This document shows positions 46,726 to 55,660 of a stretch of 64,000 nt of DNA, in pieces (within the stretch, counting starts at the first letter, position 1; the number at the start of each line of letters is the position of its first letter). The DNA is taken from NCBI GenBank assembly GCA_963764685.1, contig CAVXTT010000020.1:186001-250000 (forward strand). The letters run 5' to 3'. The stretch is from CAVXTT01 sp963764685. Its GTDB lineage: Bacteria; Bacteroidota; Ignavibacteria; Ignavibacteriales; Ignavibacteriaceae. Under the pieces are notes generated by a model. The model saw nothing but the letters and a program-made list of their open reading frames with translations. It was not told the origin of the DNA and ran no database searches. The translations under genes and the position numbers were made by a program.

Positions 46726-47892
46726 ATGAAAGCTGTAATTATCACTGTTATTGTTTCATTTTATTTATATGCATTTACTTCCGACCCCATCATTGATAAG
46801 CTGAACAGTCCTGTTTATTCAGATAGGATATTTGCTATAAATCAGATTGTCAATGACAATTTAACAGATTATATCCCTGAATTAGAAACTCGCATTAATG
46901 ATCAGGAGGATATTTGGATTCAGTTCAAGTTCCTGGAGGCGCTTTATAAGTTAAATTCCCCTTTAACCCATCAGCTTGCACTTCAATTTTTGCAAGATAC
47001 TTTTGTTAAACCCGCCGGTCCCCACGATATTTATAAGTTACGATTATTAGCTACGGAAATACTTTTTAAACTAAATGACTATTCTATGTTTGATTACGTT
47101 TATCAGTATTATAATAGAATAAGCGGAATTGATGCTATCGCTTATTTATCACTCCTGGTTGCTGTCGCCGATAATGTTCCATCGGAAAAAGAAAATATTA
47201 TTAATAGACTTGAGGGAATAATTCTAGATGATTTAGAAGCCAGACCTTATTGTTTCCCTTACTTAGTGGAACTGGATTCATTGGATGGATTGAATGCTAT
47301 TTTAGCTCATACTACTAATGAACCAAGTGAGCTGACCCGGATTGTATGTCTGAAACTTCTGGCTGAAAAATATGAATATTCTCTATATGCAGATGTTTTT
47401 AAAAATGCTATTTATAATGAACCGCAGCCTGAATATAGAAGGTCAATTGCAAATATAATAGTTAGACATGGCTCTCCATCAAATGTTAGACAGCTTTTAG
47501 ATTATATCCAGTTTGAACCCGACTCTTCTGTCGCTATTTCAATCACACGTATAACAAATTATTTTATGCCTTCCAAGCCTGATCTTAATGAAAGTTACCA
47601 GTTTTTGTTCAATCATATAAATGATCTTCTGGAAGAATGCTATGAAGTTGATATGGTTGAAGATCAGGCTTATGATGATATTAATATTACACTGGAAGAT
47701 TTACGTAATTACTTCGGTGACGAACCTTACGATGGAGCCTGTGAAACTTTAAACGCATTTATTGATTATCTGACAAGTCAAAAAGATTCCGGTTTACTGA
47801 CCAGGCCGGGATGGAGTTTTCTATACTTCAATAGCCTATATATAATGGAAAAAATGAATAATGATAATTTCCCATGTGAATTGGAGGAATAA
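46726..47892 (+). CDS. Exported alpha-helical (HEAT-like) repeat protein, unknown function
   Basis: 388 residues from the ATG at 46726 with GAGGGAG 9 nt upstream (a TTG two codons earlier is less likely). A weak signal peptide (KAVIITVIVSFYLYAFTS) is followed by regular helical pairs suggestive of HEAT/ARM repeats (SDRIFAINQIVNDNLTDYIP, FKFLEALYKLNSPLTHQLAL, RIVCLKLLAEKYEYSLYADV, EYRRSIANIIVRHGSPSNVR). There is no T9SS tail and no known enzyme motif. The stop overlaps the ATG of a truncated gene remnant (TAATG), so it once led an operon with that gene. Confidence 0.75.
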   Translation: MKAVIITVIVSFYLYAFTSDPIIDKLNSPVYSDRIFAINQIVNDNLTDYIPELETRINDQEDIWIQFKFLEALYKLNSPLTHQLALQFLQDTFVKPAGPHDIYKLRLLATEILFKLNDYSMFDYVYQYYNRISGIDAIAYLSLLVAVADNVPSEKENIINRLEGIILDDLEARPYCFPYLVELDSLDGLNAILAHTTNEPSELTRIVCLKLLAEKYEYSLYADVFKNAIYNEPQPEYRRSIANIIVRHGSPSNVRQLLDYIQFEPDSSVAISITRITNYFMPSKPDLNESYQFLFNHINDLLEECYEVDMVEDQAYDDINITLEDLRNYFGDEPYDGACETLNAFIDYLTSQKDSGLLTRPGWSFLYFNSLYIMEKMNNDNFPCELEE

Positions 47893-48025
47893 TGTTAAAG
47901 AAAATCATTTTACTTTTATTTGTCTGTTTTATACAAGATAAGAATGCACCCATTAATTGTAACAGTTGATGCAGGCTGATTATCCACAGCATCTTTTTCT
48001 ACAGTAATAATTATATAATTCTGTT
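47892..48025 (+). pseudogene. Remnant of a deleted T9SS-exported gene
   Basis: Starts with an intact signal-peptide-like start (ATG at 47892, MLKKIILLLFVCFIQDKN), then jumps at about 47950 into the 3' end of a sorting-domain sequence. The stretch from GTAACAGTTGATGCAGG through TTATCCACAG and CATCTTTTTCTACA matches the tails of the 40429 and 44000 genes (GTTACATTTGATGCAGG..., CATCTATTTCTACA). A further ~60-base deletion joins it to GTAATAATTA and a TATAATTC-type trailer like that after the 40429 gene. Reading frame stops after 25 codons. The body of the gene is gone. Confidence 0.75.
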
Positions 48026-48055
48026 AAAAAGCCATCCCCCGGGGTGGCTTTTTTT
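48026..48055 (+). terminator. Terminator inherited from the deleted T9SS gene
   Basis: AAAAAGCCATCCCCCGGGGTGGCTTTTTTT, differing from the 43865-43892 hairpin by compensating changes (CCGTCCC/GGGACGG against CCATCCC/GGGGTGG), so the stem is maintained. Confidence 0.9.
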
Positions 48056-48091
48056 ATTATTGGTACTGAAAAATTTTATATATTTATCGGG

Positions 48092-49631
48092 ATGAAGAAA
48101 TTACTAGTTATATTCTGCTGCCTAAGCCTCTTTTCTTTGAGTCCTGCACAGGACATAATCAAGGGTGATATAACCGGCAGGGTGGACAGTTTAATAAAGC
48201 TGATGCCCTCAACCAGATCTACAAATGAGTATCACCCCTTGAATAATGAACAGCAGAAAGACTGGGCAAAGGTAGTCAGGCGGATTATTGAAGGGAATAT
48301 TCAGGCAGCAAATAGTAAAGCGGAAAAAATCGGATACCGGGTAATTACCTTTTTAGACCTTGCATCTCAACAGACATATTACTTCCTTGAAAAACATCCT
48401 GATTCTTTGAATTACTGGGGTACCGTTGTTTTTAATCCGGAACCCCTAAGAAGCAGGCTGGTGATCCAGGTGCCGCACCCTCTGGCTGATTCACTTACAG
48501 GCGTACAGGGATTCCAAATGTTTAAGAATACAGGTGCCTATGTTTTCTGTATCAGCGGTACGCACCGCTGCAACAGCTCTGATTCAACAGACTGTTCCGG
48601 CAGAACGACTACCTGCAGTCAGAATTCTGTTAATTTTAGAAAATCAGACCAGGCACACAGTATTGAATCGATGTTCCAGGTTACTACAGAAGTGCTTCTT
48701 GAGAATAACCCTGAGATGATCTTTATTCAGCCGCACGGGTTTACTCAGGGACCCGGAGACCCTGATTTTGTAATGAGTAACGGGACAAGATTTACTCCTG
48801 ATATGGATTATCTCACTGCTTTCAAGGATACACTCCTCAAAGCAGTTCCTTTCTTGAAATTCATAATCATACATATAGATCCCGGATGGGCTCAGCTGGC
48901 AGCACTTACAAATGTACAGGGGCGCCTTATAAACGGAAGCAGTTCCCCCTGTTATTTAAATGCCCCTTCGGCAACGGGAAGATTTCTTCACATCGAGCAG
49001 GCACCGGCTATGAGAAAGCCCGCAGTCGTGGTACCTGTTGAATGATGCACTGCAGAAAGTATTTGAACAGGATCCTTATACTTCGGTTATATCTTATTTT
49101 AACGCAAAGCAGCAGAGAGATAAGATATTAATAGAATGGAATACATCTGAAGAAAAGGGGAACTATGGATTCGAACTTCAGAAACGTATGAATAATGAGG
49201 AAGAATGGATGTTCACATCATTCATCGCAGCTTATGGAAATCCCGGCAGTTATAAATATTATGACGACGGCGAAATAAGCGACACAATCTATTACAGACT
49301 AAAACAAATAAACATAGACGGTTCCTCCAGAATAGTGCAGCCGGTATTTGTAAGTCTGCTTCCTGCTGATGAACCTGTACTTTATGCTAATTACCCTAAT
49401 CCTTTTAATGCGTCAACCATCATCAGCTTTGATATCCCCGAAACAGGAGAAGCAGAGTTATCGGTATTTAATATCCTTGGCGAGAAGATCAAAACTCTGG
49501 CTGAAGGAACAATGGAGCAGGGTTATCATAAAATTACATTTGATGCAGAAGACATTCCCGCCGGTGTATATTTCTACAGACTAGTCACAACCGGGTTTGC
49601 AGAGACAAAAAAACTTACACTTCTTAAATAG
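48092..49631 (+). CDS. T9SS-exported protein of unknown function, possible hydrolase, frameshifted
   Basis: About 513 residues from the ATG at 48092 (signal peptide LLVIFCCLSLFSLSPAQD). The ~300-residue body is not a family I can name. It has clustered His/Asp/Glu (GTHRCNSSDSTDC, QAHSIESMFQVTTEVL, FIQPHGFTQGPGDPDFV, FLHIEQAPAMR) and several Cys that could form disulfides, a pattern compatible with a metal-dependent hydrolase. The frame breaks near 49041 (VVVPV, then LNDALQKVFEQ). A GFELQKR-type linker and the T9SS domain (YANYPNPFNASTIISFDIP ... LTLLK) follow. The sorting-domain DNA is clearly diverged from the two propeller genes. Confidence 0.8.
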
Positions 49632-49648
49632 TCTGCAATTTTCCAAAT

Positions 49649-49740
49649 TTATAGATCCCCTACAGGGATCGAATGTTTCCTGTTGATCATGTTGCTACAA
49701 TTATATTCCCCCTACAGGGGAAAGCAGGTCGATAGAATAA
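49649..49740. repeat. Paired ACAGGG palindrome element, copy 2
   Basis: GATCCCCTACAGGGATC, spacer with GTTGATCATGTTGCTACAAT and TATA, then TTCCCCCTACAGGGGAA and AGCAGGTCGATAGAATAA. Nearly the same as copy 1 at 17331-17408 across the spacer. Confidence 0.85.
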
Positions 49741-49768
49741 TATTTTCTATTCAACGAACTATTCCGCT

Positions 49769-49845
49769 TTCCTTATAGGATCGAATGTTTTGATTGATAT
49801 GTTGCTACAATTATATTCCAACAGGGGAACAGGTCGATAGAATAA
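49769..49845. repeat. Paired ACAGGG palindrome element, copy 3 (degenerate)
   Basis: CCTTATAGGATCGAATGTTT, TGATATGTTGCTACAATTAT, ATTCCAACAGGGGAACAGGT, CGATAGAATAA. It is a direct copy of element 2 that has lost bases in both palindromes, including the CCCT of the second, and shares the trailer AGGTCGATAGAATAA with it. Confidence 0.75.
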
Positions 49846-49889
49846 GGATCAGAAATGATTGTCCACAAAACATAACGAGAACGTAATAT

Positions 49890-49956
49890 GATGCTTCACC
49901 CTGTAGGGTGATCCATATCAAACACAATTATGATCCCTGTAGGGATCATATTTCAG
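49890..49956. repeat. Paired CTGTAGGG palindrome element, variant copy 4
   Basis: CACCCTGTAGGGTG and TGATCCCTGTAGGGATCA separated by a short spacer containing ACACAATTA. Same two-palindrome plan with the core in the opposite sense (CTGTAGGG). With copies 2 and 3 it fills most of the 430-base gap between the T9SS gene and the dehydratase gene; I see no gene in that gap. Confidence 0.65.
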
Positions 49957-50065
49957 GCTGCCTGACCTCTTTTTTAGATACCCAATCATACTATCTCCCT
50001 TACTCGATATTACTCTTAAAATATTTATATTGCAATCCCGTATACATAAAAAATTAGGAGTTGAT

Positions 50066-50350
50066 ATGGCATTATTAAGCAGCGATGAGGCTAAGAAAAA
50101 GCTGGGGAATTATTCCGGCTGGACATTCGAAACAAACCAGATGACAAAGGAATTTCAATTTAAGGATTTTAAGCAGGCGCTGGATTTTATAAATAAGATA
50201 GGTGCCGATGCAGAAGGAATGAACCACCATCCCGATATTTTCCTCCACTCCTGGAATAAGGTAAAACTTACACTTTCAACACACAGCGAAGGGGGATTGA
50301 CTGCAAAAGATATTTCCCTTGCGCAAAAAATAGAAGGTCATGCCGGGTGA
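50066..50350 (+). CDS. 4a-hydroxytetrahydrobiopterin (pterin carbinolamine) dehydratase
   Basis: 94 residues from the ATG at 50066, with AGGAG 5 nt upstream (the frame extends 12 codons further without a ribosome site). PhhB/DCoH family: FKDFKQALDFINKIGADAE, MNHHPDIFLHSWNKVKLTL, STHSEGGLTAKDISLAQKI with the catalytic His pair and His. Recycles pterin cofactor for aromatic amino acid hydroxylases; in bacteria without these its role is less clear. Overlaps the following TPR gene by 4 nt. Confidence 0.93.
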   Translation: MALLSSDEAKKKLGNYSGWTFETNQMTKEFQFKDFKQALDFINKIGADAEGMNHHPDIFLHSWNKVKLTLSTHSEGGLTAKDISLAQKIEGHAG

Positions 50351-50655
50351 ACCGTCTAGATCATCTTTTAAATTTATATGAAAAAGATAAAAGTGATCCG
50401 TTCATTTCATACGGCATAGCGCTGGAATATCTTTCACTTAATAATCTGATAAAAGCAGAAGAATTTTTACTGACATCCATAGATTCCGATCCTGATTATA
50501 CAGCGGCATATATGCAGTATGCACGATTAAAAACAAATCTTAACAAACCCGATGAAGCAAAACAATTATATCTGAAGGGAATTGCAGCCGCAATTAAAGG
50601 CGGCGATAAACGTTCCGCTAAAGAAATGGAGGAATTTCTTGAAGAACTTGAGTAA
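50347..50655 (+). CDS. Small TPR-domain protein
   Basis: 102 residues from a GTG overlapping the dehydratase stop (GTGA). Two to three TPR-like helical pairs (SYGIALEYLSLNNLIKAEEF, AYMQYARLKTNLNKPDEAKQ) and a C-terminal helix (RSAKEMEEFLEELE). No signal peptide, so cytosolic. Function unknown; sits between the dehydratase and pyrE in one operon with overlaps on both sides. Confidence 0.8.
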   Translation: MNRLDHLLNLYEKDKSDPFISYGIALEYLSLNNLIKAEEFLLTSIDSDPDYTAAYMQYARLKTNLNKPDEAKQLYLKGIAAAIKGGDKRSAKEMEEFLEELE

Positions 50656-51226
50656 CGAACAGATACTTGATATATTTAAAAAAACAGGTGCACTGCTGGA
50701 AGGTCATTTCCTTTTAACCTCAGGACGCCATAGCAATCTTTATTTCCAGTGTGCCAGGGTGCTCCAGTACCCGGAGTATACTGAGCAGCTCTGTGCAATT
50801 ATTGCAGATTATTTTAAGAACACTGAGATCGATACTGTAATCTCTCCCGCAATGGGAGGTATAATTGTGGGACAGGAGGCTGCCCGACTTCTAAACAAAA
50901 GATCGATCTTTGCCGAAAGGGAAGATAAAGTCTTAACTCTTCGCAGAGGCTTCACACTTTCCGAAGGGGAAAAAGTGCTGGTATGCGAAGATGTTGTAAC
51001 CACAGGCGGATCCGTATTCGAAACAATTGAAATCGTAAAAAAATTTAATGCCGTTCCCGTTGGAGTGGGCTACATTGTCGACAGGAGCAACGGGAAGGTG
51101 GATTTTGGGATACCCCAGATATCCACAATGAAGATGAATGTTGTTTCCTACCTTCCGGGAGAATGTCCTTTGTGCAAAGAAGGCATTCCAGTTGTTAAAC
51201 CGGGCTCAAGGAAAATTACCGTTTGA
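50639..51226 (+). CDS. pyrE: Orotate phosphoribosyltransferase
   Basis: About 195 residues. I choose the TTG at 50639, preceded by GGAGG 7 nt upstream and overlapping the TPR gene by 17 nt; upstream in-frame ATG codons lie deep in that gene. PRPP-binding motif VLVCEDVVTTGGSVFETIE, catalytic loop region REDKVLTLRRGFTLSEGEKV, and substrate-binding HFLLTSGRHSNLYFQC. Converts orotate and PRPP to orotidine monophosphate. The C-terminal extension with CPLCKEG is found in a bacterial subgroup. Confidence 0.93.
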   Translation: MKNLSNEQILDIFKKTGALLEGHFLLTSGRHSNLYFQCARVLQYPEYTEQLCAIIADYFKNTEIDTVISPAMGGIIVGQEAARLLNKRSIFAEREDKVLTLRRGFTLSEGEKVLVCEDVVTTGGSVFETIEIVKKFNAVPVGVGYIVDRSNGKVDFGIPQISTMKMNVVSYLPGECPLCKEGIPVVKPGSRKITV

Positions 51227-51560
51227 TGCTTCTAAAGGGGTAAGGATACCGTACCCCTTTATTTATTAAAAGTTAATAGAAGCAAATAATAAAACTAATC
51301 CAAAAAAATAGCTCTACCCCCTACACAGCTCCTACTATCTCCCTACAAAGGGCTTACTAAGGCTCTTCTCCAAAAGGGGTATCGAAGGCGGATTGTAGTG
51401 AGACAGTATTGCTGTTGAACCGGTTGGAGATAAATGCTTTATTTTTGTTGTAGAAAATTTTACTAAGTAACCCTCCACACGGAACATATATTATCCCTAT
51501 GGACAACCTCTTAATTTTCTTAAATTTGTAATTATTTTTTATACAAAACCGGGAACTTAA
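51227..51560. other. Intergenic region with pyrE terminator
   Basis: The hairpin AAAGGGGTAAGGATAC/CGTACCCCTTT at 51234-51260, followed by ATTTATT, ends the pyrE operon. The remaining ~300 bases contain no gene I can support; they include the pyrimidine-rich CTCTACCCCCTACACAGCTC and presumably the promoter of the M64 peptidase gene. Confidence 0.6.
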
Positions 51561-52829
51561 ATGAAGTCGCTATTCTTATCATTACTAATTACCGTTACTG
51601 CTTTGGCACAGGTAAACTTTGATGAATTTTTTGAAAATAAAACACTTAGGGTCGATTATTACCATACCGGTAATAAGACCGATGATTCGTATTCAATTGA
51701 TGAACTGAAGGAAGAACCTTTCTGGGGAGGTTCTAAAACTAACCTGTTGGATAATATGAAATATGGAAATTATATGGTAATGATGTATGATGACAGCACA
51801 AACGAATTAATATACTCAAAAGGATACTCCACATTATTCCGCGAATGGCAGACAACCGATGAAGCAGTTAAAACAGTAAAGTCGTTCAGCGAAACGGTTA
51901 CAATGCCTTTTCCTAAAAAGCCGGTAAGGATAGAGTTCCTGGGAAGGGATAAGAAAAATAATTTCGAGAAGAGATTTGAATATAAGGTCGATCCCCAAAA
52001 TTATTTTATAACAACAGAAAGAAATAAACAATATCCTTCATTTGAAGTTTTTAATTCCGGCGAGCCTTCCGGATCTGTAGATATTGTTATTCTTCCGGAA
52101 GGATATACTGCTGCAGAGATGGATAGTTTTAAACAGGATTGTCAAAAATTTGCAGAATACTTATTCAACAGCAGCCCCTTCAAAGAAAATAAAGATAAAT
52201 TTAACATATGGGGTGTAGAGGCTCCTTCAGACGAAAGCGGCACAGATGTGCCCGCAAAGGATGTCTGGAAAAAGACCCAGCTTAATACAAACTTTTATAC
52301 CTTCGATCTTGAAAGGTATTGTATGACAGCAGATAATAAATCCGTCAGGGATCTTGCTGCTAATGCTCCTTATGATCTCATATATATTGTGGTAAACACG
52401 GGAATCTACGGCGGGGGCGCAATTTATAATCACTATGCAGTCTGTGTGAATAAAAATAAGTATGCCGAGTATGTATTTGTTCACGAGTTCGGGCACCTGT
52501 TTGCTTCATTAGCCGATGAATATTATACGTCCGATGTAGCTTATAACGATTTTTATCCCCTTGATGTAGAACCAATTGATCCGAATATTACAACTCTTGT
52601 TGACTTTGATTCAAAATGGAAGGATATGGTATCTGAGGATACACCAATACCAACCCCTAATGAAGAAAAATACGTTGGTATCGTGGGTGCTTTTGAGGGC
52701 GGCGGATATGTTGCAAAGGGAGTTTACCGTCCCCAGGAGGACTGCCAGATGAACTCGCTCAGCGTAGATAATTTCTGCAAAGTATGTAAACGGGCTATTC
52801 AAAAAATGATTGATTCTTATACAAAATAA
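51561..52829 (+). CDS. Exported M64-family (IgA-peptidase-like) metallopeptidase
   Basis: 422 residues: signal peptide (MKSLFLSLLITVTALAQ), an N-terminal beta domain (~20-155) and the M64 catalytic domain (VDIVILPEGYTAAEMDSFKQ, FNIWGVEAPSDESGTDVP, zinc motif VFVHEFGHLFASLADEYY, and QEDCQMNSLSVDNFCKVC, with paired Cys near the end). Enzymes of this family cleave IgA or mucin-type proteins in host-associated Bacteroidota, but homologues are common in free-living ones. No T9SS tail, so periplasmic or released by another route. Confidence 0.9.
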   Translation: MKSLFLSLLITVTALAQVNFDEFFENKTLRVDYYHTGNKTDDSYSIDELKEEPFWGGSKTNLLDNMKYGNYMVMMYDDSTNELIYSKGYSTLFREWQTTDEAVKTVKSFSETVTMPFPKKPVRIEFLGRDKKNNFEKRFEYKVDPQNYFITTERNKQYPSFEVFNSGEPSGSVDIVILPEGYTAAEMDSFKQDCQKFAEYLFNSSPFKENKDKFNIWGVEAPSDESGTDVPAKDVWKKTQLNTNFYTFDLERYCMTADNKSVRDLAANAPYDLIYIVVNTGIYGGGAIYNHYAVCVNKNKYAEYVFVHEFGHLFASLADEYYTSDVAYNDFYPLDVEPIDPNITTLVDFDSKWKDMVSEDTPIPTPNEEKYVGIVGAFEGGGYVAKGVYRPQEDCQMNSLSVDNFCKVCKRAIQKMIDSYTK

Positions 52830-52831
52830 AT

Positions 52832-54064
52832 ATGGACCAGCGTAAACTATATAAAACAGTTGAGGCAATTGCTTCACAAAAATTTGCTACAGACACCGAG
52901 ATGCTTATCTCGGTTCTCAATCAGCTTATCGGGAACGAAGAGATAAACGTCTGCGGCGGAAGGATATGGAAACTGGATGTTGAGAATGGTGCTTATCATC
53001 TTATGTATCAGACAGGCAACCTCGACAAAATTGAGGAAAACTTCCAGGTACTGATATCCGACTACCCGATATTCGACCTGATTGATAAAGAACGCACTAT
53101 TCTCGGCAGTGAAACTAATGAGGTGCTGAGGCAGGCTGGAATTTTTAAGTACTCAGCATCAGGAACCGGGGATAAAATTAAAGTAAACGGAAAACCATAC
53201 TATGAATACCTGCTTGCTTTAAACAGCGAAGAAATAAATGAGGAGTTCAGGCTTACTCTTAATATTATTTCAACAGCTGTTACTTCCCAGATAAAGCAGA
53301 GGAAATATGCGCTGCGGGCTAAGAATTTAAGGGCTGATATAGACAAGGCAAGGGAGCTTCAGAAAAGTATCCTCCCGGAGCACGAATATGTTTTTCAGAA
53401 TTATATTCTGTTCGGTATTACTCAGCCCGCCGAAATTGTAGGAGGAGATTTTTTCGATTACCTCGATATCGGGGAAGATGAGAGCCGTCTCGGCATAGCA
53501 GTAGGGGATGCTGCCAGCAAAGGAGTAAGTGCTGCAGCCGAAGCGATGTATATATCGGGGGCTCTTAGGATGGCGAGCAGCTTTGAAATAAAGATCTATC
53601 CTCTGATGAAAAGAATGAACCGGCTGGTAAATAAAATATTTGCCGATGATAAATTTGCTTCACTCTTCTACGGCGAGCTTGCTCACGATAAGGGAGGACT
53701 CTTTCTTTATTCCAGTGCAGGCCATAATCCTCCCATATTTCTTAAGCGGGATTCCGATGATGCTTATTTTCTAAATCCGACAGGACCTGTATTGGGTCCT
53801 GCCCCGAATGCCAAATACACTGTTGAGAATATAAATTTTGCTCTGGGGGATGTCCTTATAATTTATACTGACGGAATTACAGAAGCTGCAGATACCGATT
53901 TTAATGAATATGGTGAAGAAAGACTGCTGAAGCTGGCAAAAGAAAAAAAGCATCTGACGCCGAAGGAGATCTGTTATGCCATTCTGGAGGATACTGCAAA
54001 GTTTTCTAAGAACGGGCAGTATTCAGATGATAAAACATTGGTCATCATTAAAAGAATTCATTAA
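52832..54064 (+). CDS. GAF-SpoIIE-type serine phosphatase (third, orphan)
   Basis: 410 residues. N-terminal ~150 residues a GAF-like domain, linker RADIDKARELQKSILPEHEY, then SpoIIE/PP2C: IVGGDFFDYLDIG, GDAASKGVSAAAEAMYISGA, IYTDGITEAAD, SDDKTLVII. The usual DVSGKG is DAASKG here and the last DDIT is DDKT, but all metal-binding aspartates remain. Two nt after the M64 peptidase gene. It may feed the partner-switching module at 11.6-16.2 kb or an unlinked one. Confidence 0.9.
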   Translation: MDQRKLYKTVEAIASQKFATDTEMLISVLNQLIGNEEINVCGGRIWKLDVENGAYHLMYQTGNLDKIEENFQVLISDYPIFDLIDKERTILGSETNEVLRQAGIFKYSASGTGDKIKVNGKPYYEYLLALNSEEINEEFRLTLNIISTAVTSQIKQRKYALRAKNLRADIDKARELQKSILPEHEYVFQNYILFGITQPAEIVGGDFFDYLDIGEDESRLGIAVGDAASKGVSAAAEAMYISGALRMASSFEIKIYPLMKRMNRLVNKIFADDKFASLFYGELAHDKGGLFLYSSAGHNPPIFLKRDSDDAYFLNPTGPVLGPAPNAKYTVENINFALGDVLIIYTDGITEAADTDFNEYGEERLLKLAKEKKHLTPKEICYAILEDTAKFSKNGQYSDDKTLVIIKRIH

Positions 54065-54116
54065 GCAAAGGGATCTGCATCATTTACTCCGTTAAATGGT
54101 TAATTAACTTTATAAA

Positions 54117-55493
54117 ATGAAAAAAGAGATGATTGAAACAATTAATCCTGCAACTGAAGAAGTAATAAAATCATATCCTGAAATGGAGCTGAAGGAAATA
54201 AATAAGATCCTTCAGGATGTTCATCAGGAATTTAACAGGTGGAAGAAGACTTCTTTTGCTGAGAGAAGCGCTAAAATGAAAAAGGCTGCTGAGATCCTCA
54301 GAAAAAGGAAGGACGAGTTTGCCAATCTGATGACTCTTGAAATGGGAAAGCCTGTACTTCAGTCAAAGGGTGAAGTTGATAAATGTGCCTGGGTATGCGA
54401 TTATTTTGCCGAGAGCGGGGAAGAGTTTATGCGTGATCAGGATATTAAAACCGAGTCAAGTAAAAGTTATATCAGGTATGAACCCCTTGGAGTAATTCTT
54501 GCAATAATGCCCTGGAACTTTCCCTTCTGGCAGGTCTTCAGGTTTGCAGCACCAAATCTTATGGCAGGAAATGCCGGTGTGTTAAAACATTCTTCAAATG
54601 TTATGGGGTGCGCACTTGCTATTGAAAATATATTTAAGGAAGCCGGCTTCCCTGAAGGGCTGTTCAGGTCGTTAATTATATCCTCTAAAAAAGTCGAAGC
54701 TGTTATTAAGGATAAAAGGATAGCCGGTGTAACACTGACAGGGAGCGTCCCTGCCGGGAAAGCTGTAGCTGCTTCTGCAGGATCTGTGCTTAAAAAAACG
54801 GTAATGGAACTGGGCGGAAGCGATCCTTACATAATTCTTGAAGATGCTGATCTTGAAACTGCTGCAGAAATCTGTGTCAATGCAAGGTTAATTAATAATG
54901 GTCAAAGCTGTATAGCTGCAAAGAGATTTATTATAGTAGAGCCTGTATATGATCAGTTCAGGGATCTGTTCATTAAAAAGATGTTTAGTAAGAAGATGGG
55001 AGATCCGTTTAATGAGGAGGTAAACCTTGGTCCCCAGGCAAGAAATGACCTTCGGGATGATCTTCACAGGCAGGTTAAGGAATGTACTTCAAAAGGTGCA
55101 GAGCTTTCACTCGGGGGAGAGATCCCGAAGCTTTTAGGTGCCTTTTATCCTGCTACAGTACTTGAGAATGTAAAGCCGGGGATGCCTGCATATGAAGATG
55201 AATTATTCGGACCGGTAGCAGCCTTAATTAAAGTTAAGGATACCGCGGAAGCAGTCAAAACAGCAAACGATACTACATTCGGATTAGGTGCTGCCGTATT
55301 TACCGGCGATGTTAAAAAAGGGGAGCGACTTGCCGCAGAAGAACTTAATGCAGGATGCTGCTTTGTAAACGACTCCGTAAAATCTGATCCCAGGCTGCCA
55401 TTCGGGGGCATAAAGGAATCAGGATACGGGAGGGAACTGTCGCTCATTGGTATGCACGAATTCCTGAATGTAAAGACCGTTGTAGTAAAATAA
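54117..55493 (+). CDS. NAD(P)-dependent aldehyde dehydrogenase, succinate-semialdehyde type
   Basis: 458 residues, the length of the Sad/YneI group of short aldehyde dehydrogenases. Visible are PWNFPFWQVFRFAAPNLM, the cofactor loop VTLTGSVPAGKAVA, the general base Glu in MELGGSDPYIILEDAD, the catalytic Cys in NNGQSCIAAKRFI, and LPFGGIKESGYGRELS. Succinate semialdehyde is the likeliest substrate for this subgroup, inferred from family resemblance. Single gene. Confidence 0.9.
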   Translation: MKKEMIETINPATEEVIKSYPEMELKEINKILQDVHQEFNRWKKTSFAERSAKMKKAAEILRKRKDEFANLMTLEMGKPVLQSKGEVDKCAWVCDYFAESGEEFMRDQDIKTESSKSYIRYEPLGVILAIMPWNFPFWQVFRFAAPNLMAGNAGVLKHSSNVMGCALAIENIFKEAGFPEGLFRSLIISSKKVEAVIKDKRIAGVTLTGSVPAGKAVAASAGSVLKKTVMELGGSDPYIILEDADLETAAEICVNARLINNGQSCIAAKRFIIVEPVYDQFRDLFIKKMFSKKMGDPFNEEVNLGPQARNDLRDDLHRQVKECTSKGAELSLGGEIPKLLGAFYPATVLENVKPGMPAYEDELFGPVAALIKVKDTAEAVKTANDTTFGLGAAVFTGDVKKGERLAAEELNAGCCFVNDSVKSDPRLPFGGIKESGYGRELSLIGMHEFLNVKTVVVK

Positions 55494-55553
55494 AATCTGT
55501 GTGTGTGGTTCAAATTCTTTTAAGGCATTAACCATATAAAAACCTATGAAATT

Positions 55554-55592
55554 AAAAAGGCTGCAGATGAAAAATCAACTGCAGCCCTTTAT
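55554..55592. terminator. Bidirectional terminator
   Basis: AAAAAGGCTGCAG ... CTGCAGCCCTTT (8-bp stem) between the aldehyde dehydrogenase gene and the convergent lipoprotein gene. A second hairpin TTCACGCAGAA/TTCTGCTTCGTGAA follows at about 55598-55624. Confidence 0.85.
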
Positions 55593-55660
55593 AACTTTTC
55601 ACGCAGAATATTCTGCTTCGTGAAAGTTATTTAGCTTTGTTTTGGGTATTACCGGATCTA

